Position numbers and translations under genes: made by a program
DNA from: Nocardia niigatensis NBRC 100131
Lineage (GTDB): Bacteria; Actinomycetota; Actinomycetes; Mycobacteriales; Mycobacteriaceae
Direction: 5' to 3'
Length of the DNA: 42,635 nucleotides
Assembly (NCBI RefSeq): GCF_000308655.1
Contig: NZ_BAGC01000013.1
Location: 1 to 42,635, forward strand
Shown: in pieces, positions 1 through 7,582 of the stretch
Layout: each line of letters begins with the position of its first letter
Numbering within the stretch: position 1 is the first letter of the stretch
Notes under the pieces: generated by a model
Databases searched by the model: none
The model's input: the letters and a program-made list of their open reading frames with translations, nothing else
What the model was told of the DNA's origin: nothing

Positions 1-23
1 AAGCGATCTGAAGGGGAGAGCAA

Positions 24-851
24 ATGACCGTATCGCGCAGCGATTCCGTTGGGGGCGGCGGCGGGGCGACGGGCGGGCCGGACTTCGAGACCATTCTGCT
101 GGAGCGCAAGGGGCGCGTTGCCCTTATCACGCTGAACCGGCCGAAGGCCCTGAACGCGCTGAACTCGCAGGTCCTGACCGACATCTCGGCGGCGCTGGAC
201 GAGCTGGAGAACGACGACGAGGTCGGCGCGGTCGTGCTGACCGGGTCCGATCGAGCCTTCGCGGCCGGCGCGGACATCAAGGAGATGCAGACCAAGTCCT
301 ACATGGACATGTACCTGACCGACCACTTCGCCGGTTGGGACCGACTGGTCGCGTTCCGTAAGCCCATCATCGCCGCGGTCGCCGGCTACGCCCTCGGCGG
401 CGGCTGCGAACTCGCCATGATGTGCGACATCCTGCTCGCCGCCGACACCGCCAAGTTCGGGCAGCCCGAGATCAAGCTCGGCGTCATCCCCGGCATGGGC
501 GGCTCCCAGCGCCTCACCCGCGCTGTCGGCAAGGCCAAGGCCATGGACCTCATCCTCACCGGCCGCAATATGGACGCCGAGGAGGCCGAGCGCGCGGGCC
601 TGGTCTCCCGCATCGTCCCGGCCGCCGAGCTGGTCGCCACCGCCATGGAGGTCGCCGAGACCATCGCGTCCATGTCGCTGCCGTCGGTCATGATCGCGAA
701 GGAAGCTGTCGACCGCGTCTTCGAGACCACCCTCGCCGAGGGCGTGCGCTTCGAGCGCCGGGTCTTCCACTCGCTCTTCGCGACCGAGGATCAGAAGGAA
801 GGCATGACCGCCTTCGTCGAGAAGCGCCCCGCGAACTTCACCAACAAATAA
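24..851 (+). CDS. Enoyl-CoA hydratase (crotonase family, EchA8-like)
   Basis: The 275-residue protein is a crotonase-fold enzyme that would hydrate trans-2-enoyl-CoA to 3-hydroxyacyl-CoA in fatty-acid beta-oxidation in the cytosol. The oxyanion-hole segment [11 protein letters not shown] (about 79-88), the [12 protein letters not shown] segment with Glu129 and the FGQPEIKLG segment with Glu149 are all visible. The two glutamates correspond to the catalytic pair of rat crotonase. It is slightly longer than the usual 257 residues because of a glycine-rich N-terminal tail (residues 9-18). The ATG is chosen because AAGGGGAG lies 8 nt upstream. It has no partner gene within the window and is followed by a terminator. 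The family is certain; the physiological substrate is not. Confidence 0.95.
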   Translation: MTVSRSDSVGGGGGATGGPDFETILLERKGRVALITLNRPKALNALNSQVLTDISAALDELENDDEVGAVVLTGSDRAFAAGADIKEMQTKSYMDMYLTDHFAGWDRLVAFRKPIIAAVAGYALGGGCELAMMCDILLAADTAKFGQPEIKLGVIPGMGGSQRLTRAVGKAKAMDLILTGRNMDAEEAERAGLVSRIVPAAELVATAMEVAETIASMSLPSVMIAKEAVDRVFETTLAEGVRFERRVFHSLFATEDQKEGMTAFVEKRPANFTNK

Positions 852-877
852 GCGCGACAACTACTCTCGTCGCTCTC

Positions 878-907
878 GTGCCCCGCTGCCGGATGGCAGC
901 GGGGCAC
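878..907 (+). terminator. Terminator hairpin after the enoyl-CoA hydratase gene
   Basis: A perfect 13-bp GC-rich stem (878-890 with 895-907) has a GGAT loop. Flanking CTCTCG and CGAGAG segments can extend it. It lies 27 nt after the stop codon and before a gene transcribed toward it, so it may stop transcription from both sides. There is no clear U-tract. Confidence 0.7.
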
Positions 908-1008
908 GTTGACGAGAGCGGACGGGCATTGCCCGGCGCGCCTCGTGGCCCAGGCGCCATCGGCGCGGGGTACCGGCCGTGGAGAGCGGGCGTGCGGTTC
1001 GGAGTCTG

Positions 1009-2064
1009 TCAGCCGTGTTTGGGCGGGCCTACAACCTCGACGGTGGGAGGTTTGCCGTCGGTGTGATCGGCGCCTTCGCGGTTCATGGCCAGCGCGCCGA
1101 CGATGGTGCCGCCCAGGGTGGCGGTAACCGCCACGGCCGCAACGAGTTTGCGGCGGGAGACGGGGGAGGGGGGCGGCGGCTCGTGGGTAGTGGCGGCCGG
1201 AGGCCGGTGGACGCTGCGGATACTGCGCGCCGACGGGCGTTCGGCGGCCAGCAGCACCGCGCCGCGGGTGGAGACGAAGTCGGGCTCGGGATCGTAGATG
1301 AGCGGATAGCCCAGCTGCAGCTTCAACTCGTCCCGGATGCTCTTGTTGCGGGTGCAGCCGCCCAGCAGGGCCATACCGGTGGGCTGGATGCCGGTCTCGT
1401 CGATCATGTGGCGGACGAAGGACGCCGAGTGATGAATGCCCGCTTCGACGAGTTCGGCGAAATCACTGCGGGTCACCACGGCACGCTGCCCGGTGATCGG
1501 ATCGCAGACGGCCAGAACGCGTTCGGAGGCCAGCGCCTCCTTCTGCCGGCGCGTGGTGGCCAGATCCACGGTCACCCCACCCCGGGTGAGCAGCCAGCGC
1601 AGCAGGGCATCGTGGCCGTCACCGCCCAGAACGGTGCTGCGCTTGGTGGCGAGGACGGCATCGGTTCGGCAGTCGATCTGGGTGAGGGTCAGTCCCGACG
1701 CGCCGAGGTCGTAGAGCAGGACCGAACCCTCGGTGGGTAGCTTCCGGGTGAATCGCAGGTACCGCAGCTGAGCCACCGGCTCGTCGATGACGGTGAGGCG
1801 ATTGCGGCCCGCGGCGGTGCGAATGGCCTCGGCCTGCGTGGTGCTCCGGCAGGTCACGGCGATCCCGGTGATGAACTCGTCGCGCTCGGCGGCCGACTTC
1901 CGCATCTGCTGAATGGCTTCGAAGACCGTCTCCTCCATGCGCTCGCCACCGGCGCGGCGCGGCACCTTGCAGCGGTCGATGGGGGGCAGGTGTGGCTGGT
2001 CGGAATGGGTGAGCATGGCACGTGCGCCAGCACTGCCCGCCGACACCCCGAGGACCAGCACCAT
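1009..2064 (-). CDS. Membrane-anchored Hsp70-like (actin-fold ATPase) protein
   Basis: This 351-residue protein resembles the nucleotide-binding half of Hsp70. The first strand LVLGVSAGSAGARAML looks like a phosphate-1 loop, LLYDLGASGLTLTQI like phosphate-2, and LLGGCTRNKSIRDEL like the adenosine-binding segment. The substrate-binding domain of DnaK is absent. Instead a Pro-rich linker leads to one hydrophobic segment (KLVAAVAVTATLGGTIVGAL) near the C-terminus and a short tail that is probably outside the cell. Related Hsp70-like proteins are common in Mycobacteriales and their function is poorly known. The ATG at 2064 is preferred over an upstream TTG at 2100 because the family motif begins right after it and TGAGG lies just upstream. 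Assignment of the fold is fairly sure; function is unknown. Confidence 0.75.
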   Translation of the reverse strand: MVLVLGVSAGSAGARAMLTHSDQPHLPPIDRCKVPRRAGGERMEETVFEAIQQMRKSAAERDEFITGIAVTCRSTTQAEAIRTAAGRNRLTVIDEPVAQLRYLRFTRKLPTEGSVLLYDLGASGLTLTQIDCRTDAVLATKRSTVLGGDGHDALLRWLLTRGGVTVDLATTRRQKEALASERVLAVCDPITGQRAVVTRSDFAELVEAGIHHSASFVRHMIDETGIQPTGMALLGGCTRNKSIRDELKLQLGYPLIYDPEPDFVSTRGAVLLAAERPSARSIRSVHRPPAATTHEPPPPSPVSRRKLVAAVAVTATLGGTIVGALAMNREGADHTDGKPPTVEVVGPPKHG

Positions 2065-2140
2065 GGCCTCAATGGTGAACCTTTTGCGGGCCGAATCCAA
2101 GACTATGACGCAGGAAATTGGCTGCCGAGTCGCTGAGCGG

Positions 2141-2683
2141 TTACTGACCGGCCCATCGTGTCGGCGAGCTACCCGGGTCGAAGTCGCCGGCGCTCTGCCG
2201 GAACTCCGCCAGCAATTGCAGCAGTAGATGCAATCGTTCCGGCGGCAGCCCGGCCTCGGCGAAAACCCGCCGGTTCAGCTCGGTGGTGGCCTTGGCCACC
2301 AATTCTCTTCCGGCATCGGTGATTTCGATGAGCGTCGCCCGCCGGTCACTGGGATGTGGCACGCGCTTCACCAAATGGGCCGCTTCCAGCCGGTCCACGG
2401 TGTTGGTGACGGAGGTGGGATGCACCTGCAGACGGGCGCTGGCCACCGCCATCGGGAGCGCGCCGGTTTTGCTGAAACTCAGCAACATCAGTAACTCATA
2501 CCGGGAGAAGGTCAAACCGGACGGCCGCAGGGCTTCGTCCACCCGCGCCATCACGATCTGCTGGGCCCGCACCAGCGACGTCACCGCCGCCATCCCGTCG
2601 GCCACGTCGCCCCAGCCGTGCTCGATCCACTGACGATGCGCCTCCTCGATCGGATCGAGCGGCAGCGGACGTGGTCGGGACAT
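2141..2683 (-). CDS. MarR family transcriptional regulator
   Basis: The 180-residue protein carries a MarR-type winged helix-turn-helix. The recognition region (VASARLQVHPTSVTNTVDRL) and the wing (VKRVPHPSDRRATLIEITDAG) are clear, and helices for dimerisation lie on both sides. MarR proteins are dimers that usually repress their own gene or a neighbour and release DNA on binding a small phenolic or lipid ligand. It is divergent from tRNA-Cys and precedes the Hsp70-like gene on the same strand. A perfect GAATCAC-G-GTGATTC palindrome 67 nt upstream of the start is a candidate operator. The ligand and targets cannot be told from sequence. Confidence 0.92.
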   Translation of the reverse strand: MSRPRPLPLDPIEEAHRQWIEHGWGDVADGMAAVTSLVRAQQIVMARVDEALRPSGLTFSRYELLMLLSFSKTGALPMAVASARLQVHPTSVTNTVDRLEAAHLVKRVPHPSDRRATLIEITDAGRELVAKATTELNRRVFAEAGLPPERLHLLLQLLAEFRQSAGDFDPGSSPTRWAGQ

Positions 2684-2749
2684 GTCCCGATCATCGCACG
2701 TCGCGAACCCGTAGGTCGCAGCGCCGAGCCGATCCGCCGGGTCGCATAG

Positions 2750-2764
2750 GAATCACGGTGATTC
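2750..2764. promoter_or_regulatory. 15-bp perfect palindrome upstream of the MarR gene, candidate operator
   Basis: GAATCAC-G-GTGATTC is a perfect inverted repeat of 7-bp arms around one base. It lies 67 nt upstream of the MarR start codon and 48 nt upstream of tRNA-Cys. Size and place fit a MarR dimer site, which is inference only. Confidence 0.45.
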
Positions 2765-2811
2765 AAAACCTCGGCCGCAGGCCCGATTCGCCGCATTATC
2801 GAACACGCCCC

Positions 2812-2886
2812 GCGGCTGTGTCCGAGTTGGTCAGGAGCAGGCCTGCAAAGCCTGTCACACGGGTTCGAGTCCCGTCGGTCGCTCCA
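2812..2886 (+). tRNA. tRNA-Cys (anticodon GCA), CCA encoded
   Basis: A cloverleaf of 75 nt can be folded. The 7-bp acceptor stem pairs 2812-2818 with 2876-2882 using two G-U wobbles. The 5-bp anticodon stem CAGGC/GCCTG carries loop CTGCAAA with anticodon GCA, and the T arm has the TTCGAGT loop. Discriminator base U and an encoded CCA end the gene. A long hairpin follows immediately. Confidence 0.93.
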
Positions 2887-2888
2887 TC

Positions 2889-2926
2889 GGAGAACGCCTC
2901 CCGTGCCCGCACGGGAGGCGTTCTCC
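2889..2926. terminator. Bidirectional hairpin between tRNA-Cys and the phosphoesterase gene
   Basis: A near-perfect inverted repeat has arms of about 18 nt (2889-2906 and 2909-2926) and a very short loop. It lies 2 nt after the tRNA CCA end and 3 nt beyond the stop of the converging phosphoesterase gene. It could terminate both transcripts. Confidence 0.75.
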
Positions 2927-2929
2927 GCA

Positions 2930-4336
2930 TCAGAGCGCGGTCACGCCGGTGAGATCGCGCGATACCGCGAAATTGCGGTCGGCGATCGTGCCCAGGGTGT
3001 ATTCGGGCAGCAGGCCGAAGTATTCACCGCGCGAGCGCGTGCTCCAGCGCCGCGCGCCCTCGGTGCGGGTCTTGTAGAAGTTCACCAGGTAGCCGCCCTC
3101 GAAGAGACGCAGCAGTGTGTAGCCGCCCGGATACTCCTTGGCCGCCGCGACTTCCAGGAATTCCACTGGAATGGGCAGATCGGGCCGGGTGCGGCGGTTC
3201 CGGTGGGTGTGCCCGGCGTGATGCAGGAAGACGCCGGGGGCCGACCGGTAGATCGACTGCAGCTCGGCCGCATTCGCGGCATCGAGGATGAAGCCCGGTC
3301 CGGCCAGATTGGACCAGCCGGACTCGGTGGTGACCGGGTGGTGGCCGAAAACGAGTGTGGGGCGGTCCGGGTCGGCGATGAGCCGGTCCCGCAGCTCGTC
3401 GAGCTGGGAGCGGTCCAGGGTGCCGCCGGCTGCGTCGAGCTGGGTGGTGTCCAGGGCGATCAGGCGCAACTCGCCGACCTCGTGGGCCGCCAATTGCTGT
3501 CTGACGGTGAAGGAATCGCCCCAGCAGTCGTAATGGTCGAGGTACGGGGTGCAGTCCGCGTAGTCCGCGCCCAGGTGCGGGCGGTCGTGGTTGCCGCGGG
3601 CCGCGAACCAGTCCCGGCCCGGCGCACCCCAGTTCGCGAGGTGGGTGTGGACGCCGCGCACCTGGTCCGGGGTGGCCTCGGCGGTGAGGTCACCGGCCAG
3701 CAGCAGATGGTCGACGGCCCGGTCGGGACGGTGCATATCGTCGAGCAGAGCGGTCAGCATGACCTCGGGGTACGGTGCGAGACCGGGCTCCTGACGCAGG
3801 CCGGGCGGCAGACCGGCGGCGATGAGCCCGCTGACCTCCTCGCCGTAGTGAATATCGTTGGACAGGGCCAGGGTTCGCAGCAGCCGCCCCGGCGGCGGCA
3901 CCAGCGTGGTGAAGACGCCTTGCGATTCCGGCGTATTCGGCACGCGCGTGGCCACATTCGGCGCGGGCGCGGCCGGGATACCCTGCGAGCGGGCCTCGAA
4001 TCGATAGGCGCGCCCGGGTTCCAGGCCGGTGACCTCCGCGTAGTGGTAGGCGGTCGGCTGCGCGGCGCCGAAGACCTGCCGGAGTCCGGATCCGTCCGCG
4101 GGACCCAGCCACACCTCGCTGTCGGTCTCGACGGGAACGGGATCGCCGGCCGCGTCCGGGCCCAGCGTCGTCCAGGTGAACACGGCCGACTGCTCGGTAA
4201 CGGTGACCACCTCGAGATCGGTCACCACCAGCGAACCCGCCTGTGCCCGAGCCGTTCCCGGCCCGAACATCGGTACCGCCGCGGCCGCTGCCAGCAGGCC
4301 CAGGACCTGTCGTCGATTCGGCCCGCAGCAGCTCAT
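2930..4336 (-). CDS. Tat-exported purple-acid-phosphatase-like metallophosphoesterase
   Basis: The 468-residue protein starts with a Tat signal (NRRQVLGLLAAAAAVPMFGP, ending near ARAQA at residue 32). A fibronectin-like N-terminal domain (about 35-150) follows, then a calcineurin-type metallophosphoesterase domain. Metal ligands appear in order as SNDIHYGEE, LLLAGDLT, ARGNHDRP, FGHHP and HAGHTHRN. The first motif reads NDIH where SDIH or GDxH is usual. It likely hydrolyses phosphate esters outside the membrane with a two-metal centre. It lies 7 nt after the small membrane-protein gene on the same strand, so the two probably form an operon. The substrate is unknown. Confidence 0.88.
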   Translation of the reverse strand: MSCCGPNRRQVLGLLAAAAAVPMFGPGTARAQAGSLVVTDLEVVTVTEQSAVFTWTTLGPDAAGDPVPVETDSEVWLGPADGSGLRQVFGAAQPTAYHYAEVTGLEPGRAYRFEARSQGIPAAPAPNVATRVPNTPESQGVFTTLVPPPGRLLRTLALSNDIHYGEEVSGLIAAGLPPGLRQEPGLAPYPEVMLTALLDDMHRPDRAVDHLLLAGDLTAEATPDQVRGVHTHLANWGAPGRDWFAARGNHDRPHLGADYADCTPYLDHYDCWGDSFTVRQQLAAHEVGELRLIALDTTQLDAAGGTLDRSQLDELRDRLIADPDRPTLVFGHHPVTTESGWSNLAGPGFILDAANAAELQSIYRSAPGVFLHHAGHTHRNRRTRPDLPIPVEFLEVAAAKEYPGGYTLLRLFEGGYLVNFYKTRTEGARRWSTRSRGEYFGLLPEYTLGTIADRNFAVSRDLTGVTAL

Positions 4337-4343
4337 GACGGTC

Positions 4344-4787
4344 CTACTTCGCGTCGGTGGAGCAGACCTTCCATACGCCGTCTTCCTTGCGCAGGTGTTC
4401 GTTGGTGGAGCGCTTGCTGTCGGGGGCGCCGGGCAGGGTGAGGATGCCGAAGGTGGTCGCGGTGGCGTGGTCGCCGGTGATGACGATGCCCTGCACCGAA
4501 TCGACCTTCATGGCGATCTTGCCCTGGTCCATGGCTTTCTTGTTGGCCTCGGGCAGCGCGTCGTACTGGGCGCGATCGCCGGCGCAGGTCTTGCCGACGG
4601 CCTGCGAGGCGCCGCCGGTGCCGAGCGTGTCGTAGAAGTCGCGCACCGCGGTCTCGACCCGCTTGTCGTCGCTGGTTCCGGAGTCCTTGCCGTTCAACGT
4701 CACCGCGGTGGCGATGCCACCTCCCACGAGTACCACGGCGGCGACGCCGAGTCCGATGGTCAAGGGGGTACGCCGCTGCAAGCTCAT
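4344..4787 (-). CDS. Rv0361-like membrane protein (single TM, extracytoplasmic NTF2-like domain)
   Basis: This 147-residue protein has an N-terminal transmembrane segment (TIGLGVAAVVLVGGGIATAVTL) and an outer domain with AVRDFYDTLGTGG and a C-terminal ...EDGVWKVCSTDAK. This layout is typical of Rv0361-like or DUF4878-like actinobacterial proteins with an NTF2-type fold. Two Cys residues (in KTCAGD and KVCSTD) may form a disulphide. The ATG at 4787 is chosen because AAGGAT lies just upstream and the TM segment follows at the normal distance; a longer frame to 4868 would run into the fbp intergenic region. It is the first gene of a two-gene operon with the phosphoesterase. No enzymatic role can be inferred. 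Confidence 0.75.
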   Translation of the reverse strand: MSLQRRTPLTIGLGVAAVVLVGGGIATAVTLNGKDSGTSDDKRVETAVRDFYDTLGTGGASQAVGKTCAGDRAQYDALPEANKKAMDQGKIAMKVDSVQGIVITGDHATATTFGILTLPGAPDSKRSTNEHLRKEDGVWKVCSTDAK

Positions 4788-4893
4788 CGAGATCCTTCGA
4801 CTCCGGCCGATCTTCGGTTGGAACGCACGCAGACTACAGCGATTCCGTGTCGATTGGTGGGGTGGCATTTGAACCCGTGACGTGGGACGGTAC

Positions 4894-4912
4894 GTTGGTT
4901 AGGCAAACCTCA
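4894..4912 (+). promoter_or_regulatory. IdeR/DtxR-type iron box upstream of the ferric transporter operon
   Basis: The 19-bp window centred on GGTTAGGCAAACCT matches the DtxR/IdeR consensus TTAGGTTAGGCTAACCTAA at 15 of 19 positions. It lies 55 nt upstream of the substrate-binding-protein ATG. IdeR with Fe2+ would repress the fbp operon when iron is sufficient. The site match is seen; the regulation is inferred. Confidence 0.75.
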
Positions 4913-4967
4913 GAGGTTGTTTCCTGGATCTCCGGGAACATGAGGCTGGGCAGAGGAAAGGACGGTC

Positions 4968-5990
4968 ATGACGGCGGCTCGATGGAAACTGGTGTCCGGT
5001 GCACTGGCGGCGATCGCGGTGCTGGGCGCGACCACCGCCTGCACCGGTTCGTCCAAGGACGACAACGAGATCCTGGTCTACAACGCGCAACACGAATCCC
5101 TCACCAAGGAGTGGATCGACGCGTTCACCAAGGACACCGGCGTCAAGGTGACCATTCGCAACGGCGGCGACACCGACCTGGGCAACCAGATCGTCGCCGA
5201 GGGCAAGAACTCGCCCGCCGACGTCTTCCTCACCGAGAACTCCCCGGCCATGGCGCTGGTCGAGAACGCCGGCCTGTTCTCCGACGTCGACCAGAACACC
5301 CTCGCGCAGGTCCCCGAGCAGTTCCGCCCCTCCACCGGCAAGTGGACCGGAATCGCCGCGCGCTCCACCGTTTTCGTCTACAACACCGCCAAGCTCCCGG
5401 CCGACCAGCTGCCCAAGTCGCTGCTCGACCTGCAGCAGCCGCAGTGGAAGGGCCGCTGGAGCGCCGCCCCCTCCGGCGCCGATTTCCAGGCCATCGTGGC
5501 CGCCCTGCTCGCCCAGAAGGGCGAGGAGGCCACCAAAGCGTGGCTGAAGGGCATGAAGGACAACGCGGTCACCTCGCAGAACAACACCACCGTCATGAAG
5601 GGCACCAACAGCGGCCAGTTCGACGGCGGCGTGATCTACCACTACTACTGGTACCGCGACCAGGCCAAGACCAAGGAGAACAGCGGCAACACCCAGCTGT
5701 TCTACTTCAAGAACCAGGACCCGGGCGCCTTCGTCTCCATTTCCGGTGGCGGCGTGCTGAAATCGAGCAAGAAGCAGGCCAACGCCCAGAAGTTCCTCGA
5801 GTTCATCACCTCCAAGAAGGGCCAGCAGGTCCTGCACGACGGTGACTCCATGGAATACCCGGTGGCCTCGGACGTCGCGGCCAACCCGGCGCTGCCGCCG
5901 CTGGCCTCGCTCGACGCGCCCAAGATCGACCCGAGCAAGCTGGACGCCAAGAAGGTCACCCAGCTCATGACCGAGGCGGGCCTGCTCTAA
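4968..5990 (+). CDS. Ferric iron ABC transporter substrate-binding protein (FbpA-like)
   Basis: This 340-residue protein is a class I extracellular binding protein of the Fe3+ (FbpA/SfuA) type. The N-terminal signal ends in ATTACTG, a lipobox with Thr in place of the usual Leu at -3, so lipid anchoring is likely but not certain. The mature start ILVYNAQHESLTKEWIDAF is typical of FbpA. The segment VIYHYYWYRD (from residue 222) holds Tyr224, Tyr226, Tyr227 and Tyr229, matching the double-tyrosine Fe3+ site. It is followed after 2 nt by the permease gene, then the ATPase gene, and is preceded by an IdeR-like box. It captures ferric iron, free or chelated, at the outer face of the membrane. Confidence 0.93.
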   Translation: MTAARWKLVSGALAAIAVLGATTACTGSSKDDNEILVYNAQHESLTKEWIDAFTKDTGVKVTIRNGGDTDLGNQIVAEGKNSPADVFLTENSPAMALVENAGLFSDVDQNTLAQVPEQFRPSTGKWTGIAARSTVFVYNTAKLPADQLPKSLLDLQQPQWKGRWSAAPSGADFQAIVAALLAQKGEEATKAWLKGMKDNAVTSQNNTTVMKGTNSGQFDGGVIYHYYWYRDQAKTKENSGNTQLFYFKNQDPGAFVSISGGGVLKSSKKQANAQKFLEFITSKKGQQVLHDGDSMEYPVASDVAANPALPPLASLDAPKIDPSKLDAKKVTQLMTEAGLL

Positions 5991-5992
5991 CC

Positions 5993-7582
5993 GTGGCTGT
6001 TCGGACCGCTGTACCCAACCGGGCCGGGAAGGACCTGCCCAGCAGGGCTTCCCGGGCTTCGGTCATCCGGCCCGGGTCGCTCGTCACGGTCGCCGCCCTG
6101 CTCATGGTGGCGGCCACCTTCGTGCCGCTCGGGTACATCGTGTCCACGCTCGTCTCGACCGGCTGGCACGACACCGCGCAGCTCGTGTTCCGCCCGCGCG
6201 TGGCCGAATTGCTGCGCAACACCGCCGAACTGGTGGTGCTGACCGTGCCGATCTGCGTGGCGCTGGGCATCGGCCTGGCCTGGATCGTGGAACGCACCGA
6301 CGTGCCCGGCGCGGCCTGGTGGGGCCCGATCTTCGCGGCGCCCCTGGCGGTTCCGGCCTTCGTCAACAGCTACGGCTGGGTCAGCGCCATCCCCTCGCTG
6401 CACGGACTCTGGGCGGGTGTACTCGTCTCGACCGTCTCCTACTTCCCGCTGGTCTACCTCCCGGCGGCCGCCACCCTGCGGCGGCTGGATCCCGCCGTGG
6501 AGGAATCGGCCCGGGCCCTCGGCTCCGGGCCGGTCGCCGTGTTCGCGCGCGTCGTCATGCCGCAGCTGCGACTCGCGATTCTCGGTGGCGGACTGCTGAT
6601 CTCACTGCACCTGCTGGCCGAGTACGGCGCCTTCGCCATGATCCGGTTCGACACCTTCACCACCGCCATCTTCCAGCAGTACCAGTCGAGTTTCGCGGGC
6701 GCGGCGGGCAGCACGCTCTCGGGCGTACTCGTGGTGCTGTGCCTGGTGCTGCTGGCCGGCGAAGCCACGGTGCGCGGCCGGGCCCGCTACGCCCGGATCG
6801 GCGGCGGCGCGCAGCGATCCGCCAACCGGATTCGCCTGGGCCTGACCAAGATTCCCCTGTTCCTCGTGCTGGCCGCCGCGCTGGCGGCGACGCTGGGCGT
6901 GCCGCTGTGGACCATCGGCCGATGGCTGAAGATCGGCGGGTCGGCCGTCTGGAACACCACCGGCATCGGTGAATCCCTCGGCCAGACCCTCGGTTTGGCC
7001 GCCACCGCCGCGGTCGTGACCACCCTGTGCGCCTTTCCTGTCGCCTGGGTCGCGGTCCGCTCCACCTCGCGGTTCGCGCGGATCATCGAGGGCGCCAACT
7101 ACATCACCAGTTCGCTGCCGGGGATCGTGATCGCACTCGCCCTGGTGACCGTGTCGATCCGCTGGTTGCCGGCCCTCTACCAGACGGCCGCGACCATCCT
7201 GGCCGCCTACACGCTCATGTTCCTGCCGCGCGCCCTGGTGAGCGTGCGCGCCGGACTGGCCCAGGTGCCCGTCGGGCTGGAGGAGGCCTCGCAGGTGCTC
7301 GGAAAGTCCCCGGCCGCCACCTTCTTCCGCGTCACCCTGCGGCTCACCGCGCCCGCGGCGGCCGCGGCGGCGGCCATGGTGTTCGTGGCGGTGGCCACCG
7401 AACTCACCGCCACCCTGCTGCTGGCCCCCAACGGCACCACCACCCTCGCCATGCAGTTCTGGCAGCTGTCGGGCGAACTGGACTACGCGGCGGCGGCGCC
7501 GTACGCGCTGATCATGATCGTCGTCTCGGTGCCGGTCACCTATCTGCTGTTCACCCAATCCAGGAAGGCGGCGGGACTGTGA
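5993..7582 (+). CDS. Ferric iron ABC transporter permease, two fused domains (FbpB-like)
   Basis: The 529-residue protein has about 12 transmembrane segments in two homologous halves. Each half carries an EAA-type coupling loop: EESARALGSGPVAVFARVVMPQL in the first half and EEASQVLGKSPAATFFRVTLRL in the second. Fused double permeases are usual for Fe3+ uptake systems (SfuB/FbpB). The GTG start follows the FbpA stop by 2 nt. The stop overlaps the GTG of the ATPase gene by 4 nt, indicating translational coupling. Confidence 0.92.
   Translation: MAVRTAVPNRAGKDLPSRASRASVIRPGSLVTVAALLMVAATFVPLGYIVSTLVSTGWHDTAQLVFRPRVAELLRNTAELVVLTVPICVALGIGLAWIVERTDVPGAAWWGPIFAAPLAVPAFVNSYGWVSAIPSLHGLWAGVLVSTVSYFPLVYLPAAATLRRLDPAVEESARALGSGPVAVFARVVMPQLRLAILGGGLLISLHLLAEYGAFAMIRFDTFTTAIFQQYQSSFAGAAGSTLSGVLVVLCLVLLAGEATVRGRARYARIGGGAQRSANRIRLGLTKIPLFLVLAAALAATLGVPLWTIGRWLKIGGSAVWNTTGIGESLGQTLGLAATAAVVTTLCAFPVAWVAVRSTSRFARIIEGANYITSSLPGIVIALALVTVSIRWLPALYQTAATILAAYTLMFLPRALVSVRAGLAQVPVGLEEASQVLGKSPAATFFRVTLRLTAPAAAAAAAMVFVAVATELTATLLLAPNGTTTLAMQFWQLSGELDYAAAAPYALIMIVVSVPVTYLLFTQSRKAAGL

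Noticed and set aside
1457..1475. Possible fourth copy of the dispersed repeat on the minus strand (GCGAAATCAC...)
   Set aside because: Only about ten bases match and the second conserved block is missing. It lies inside the Hsp70-like gene.
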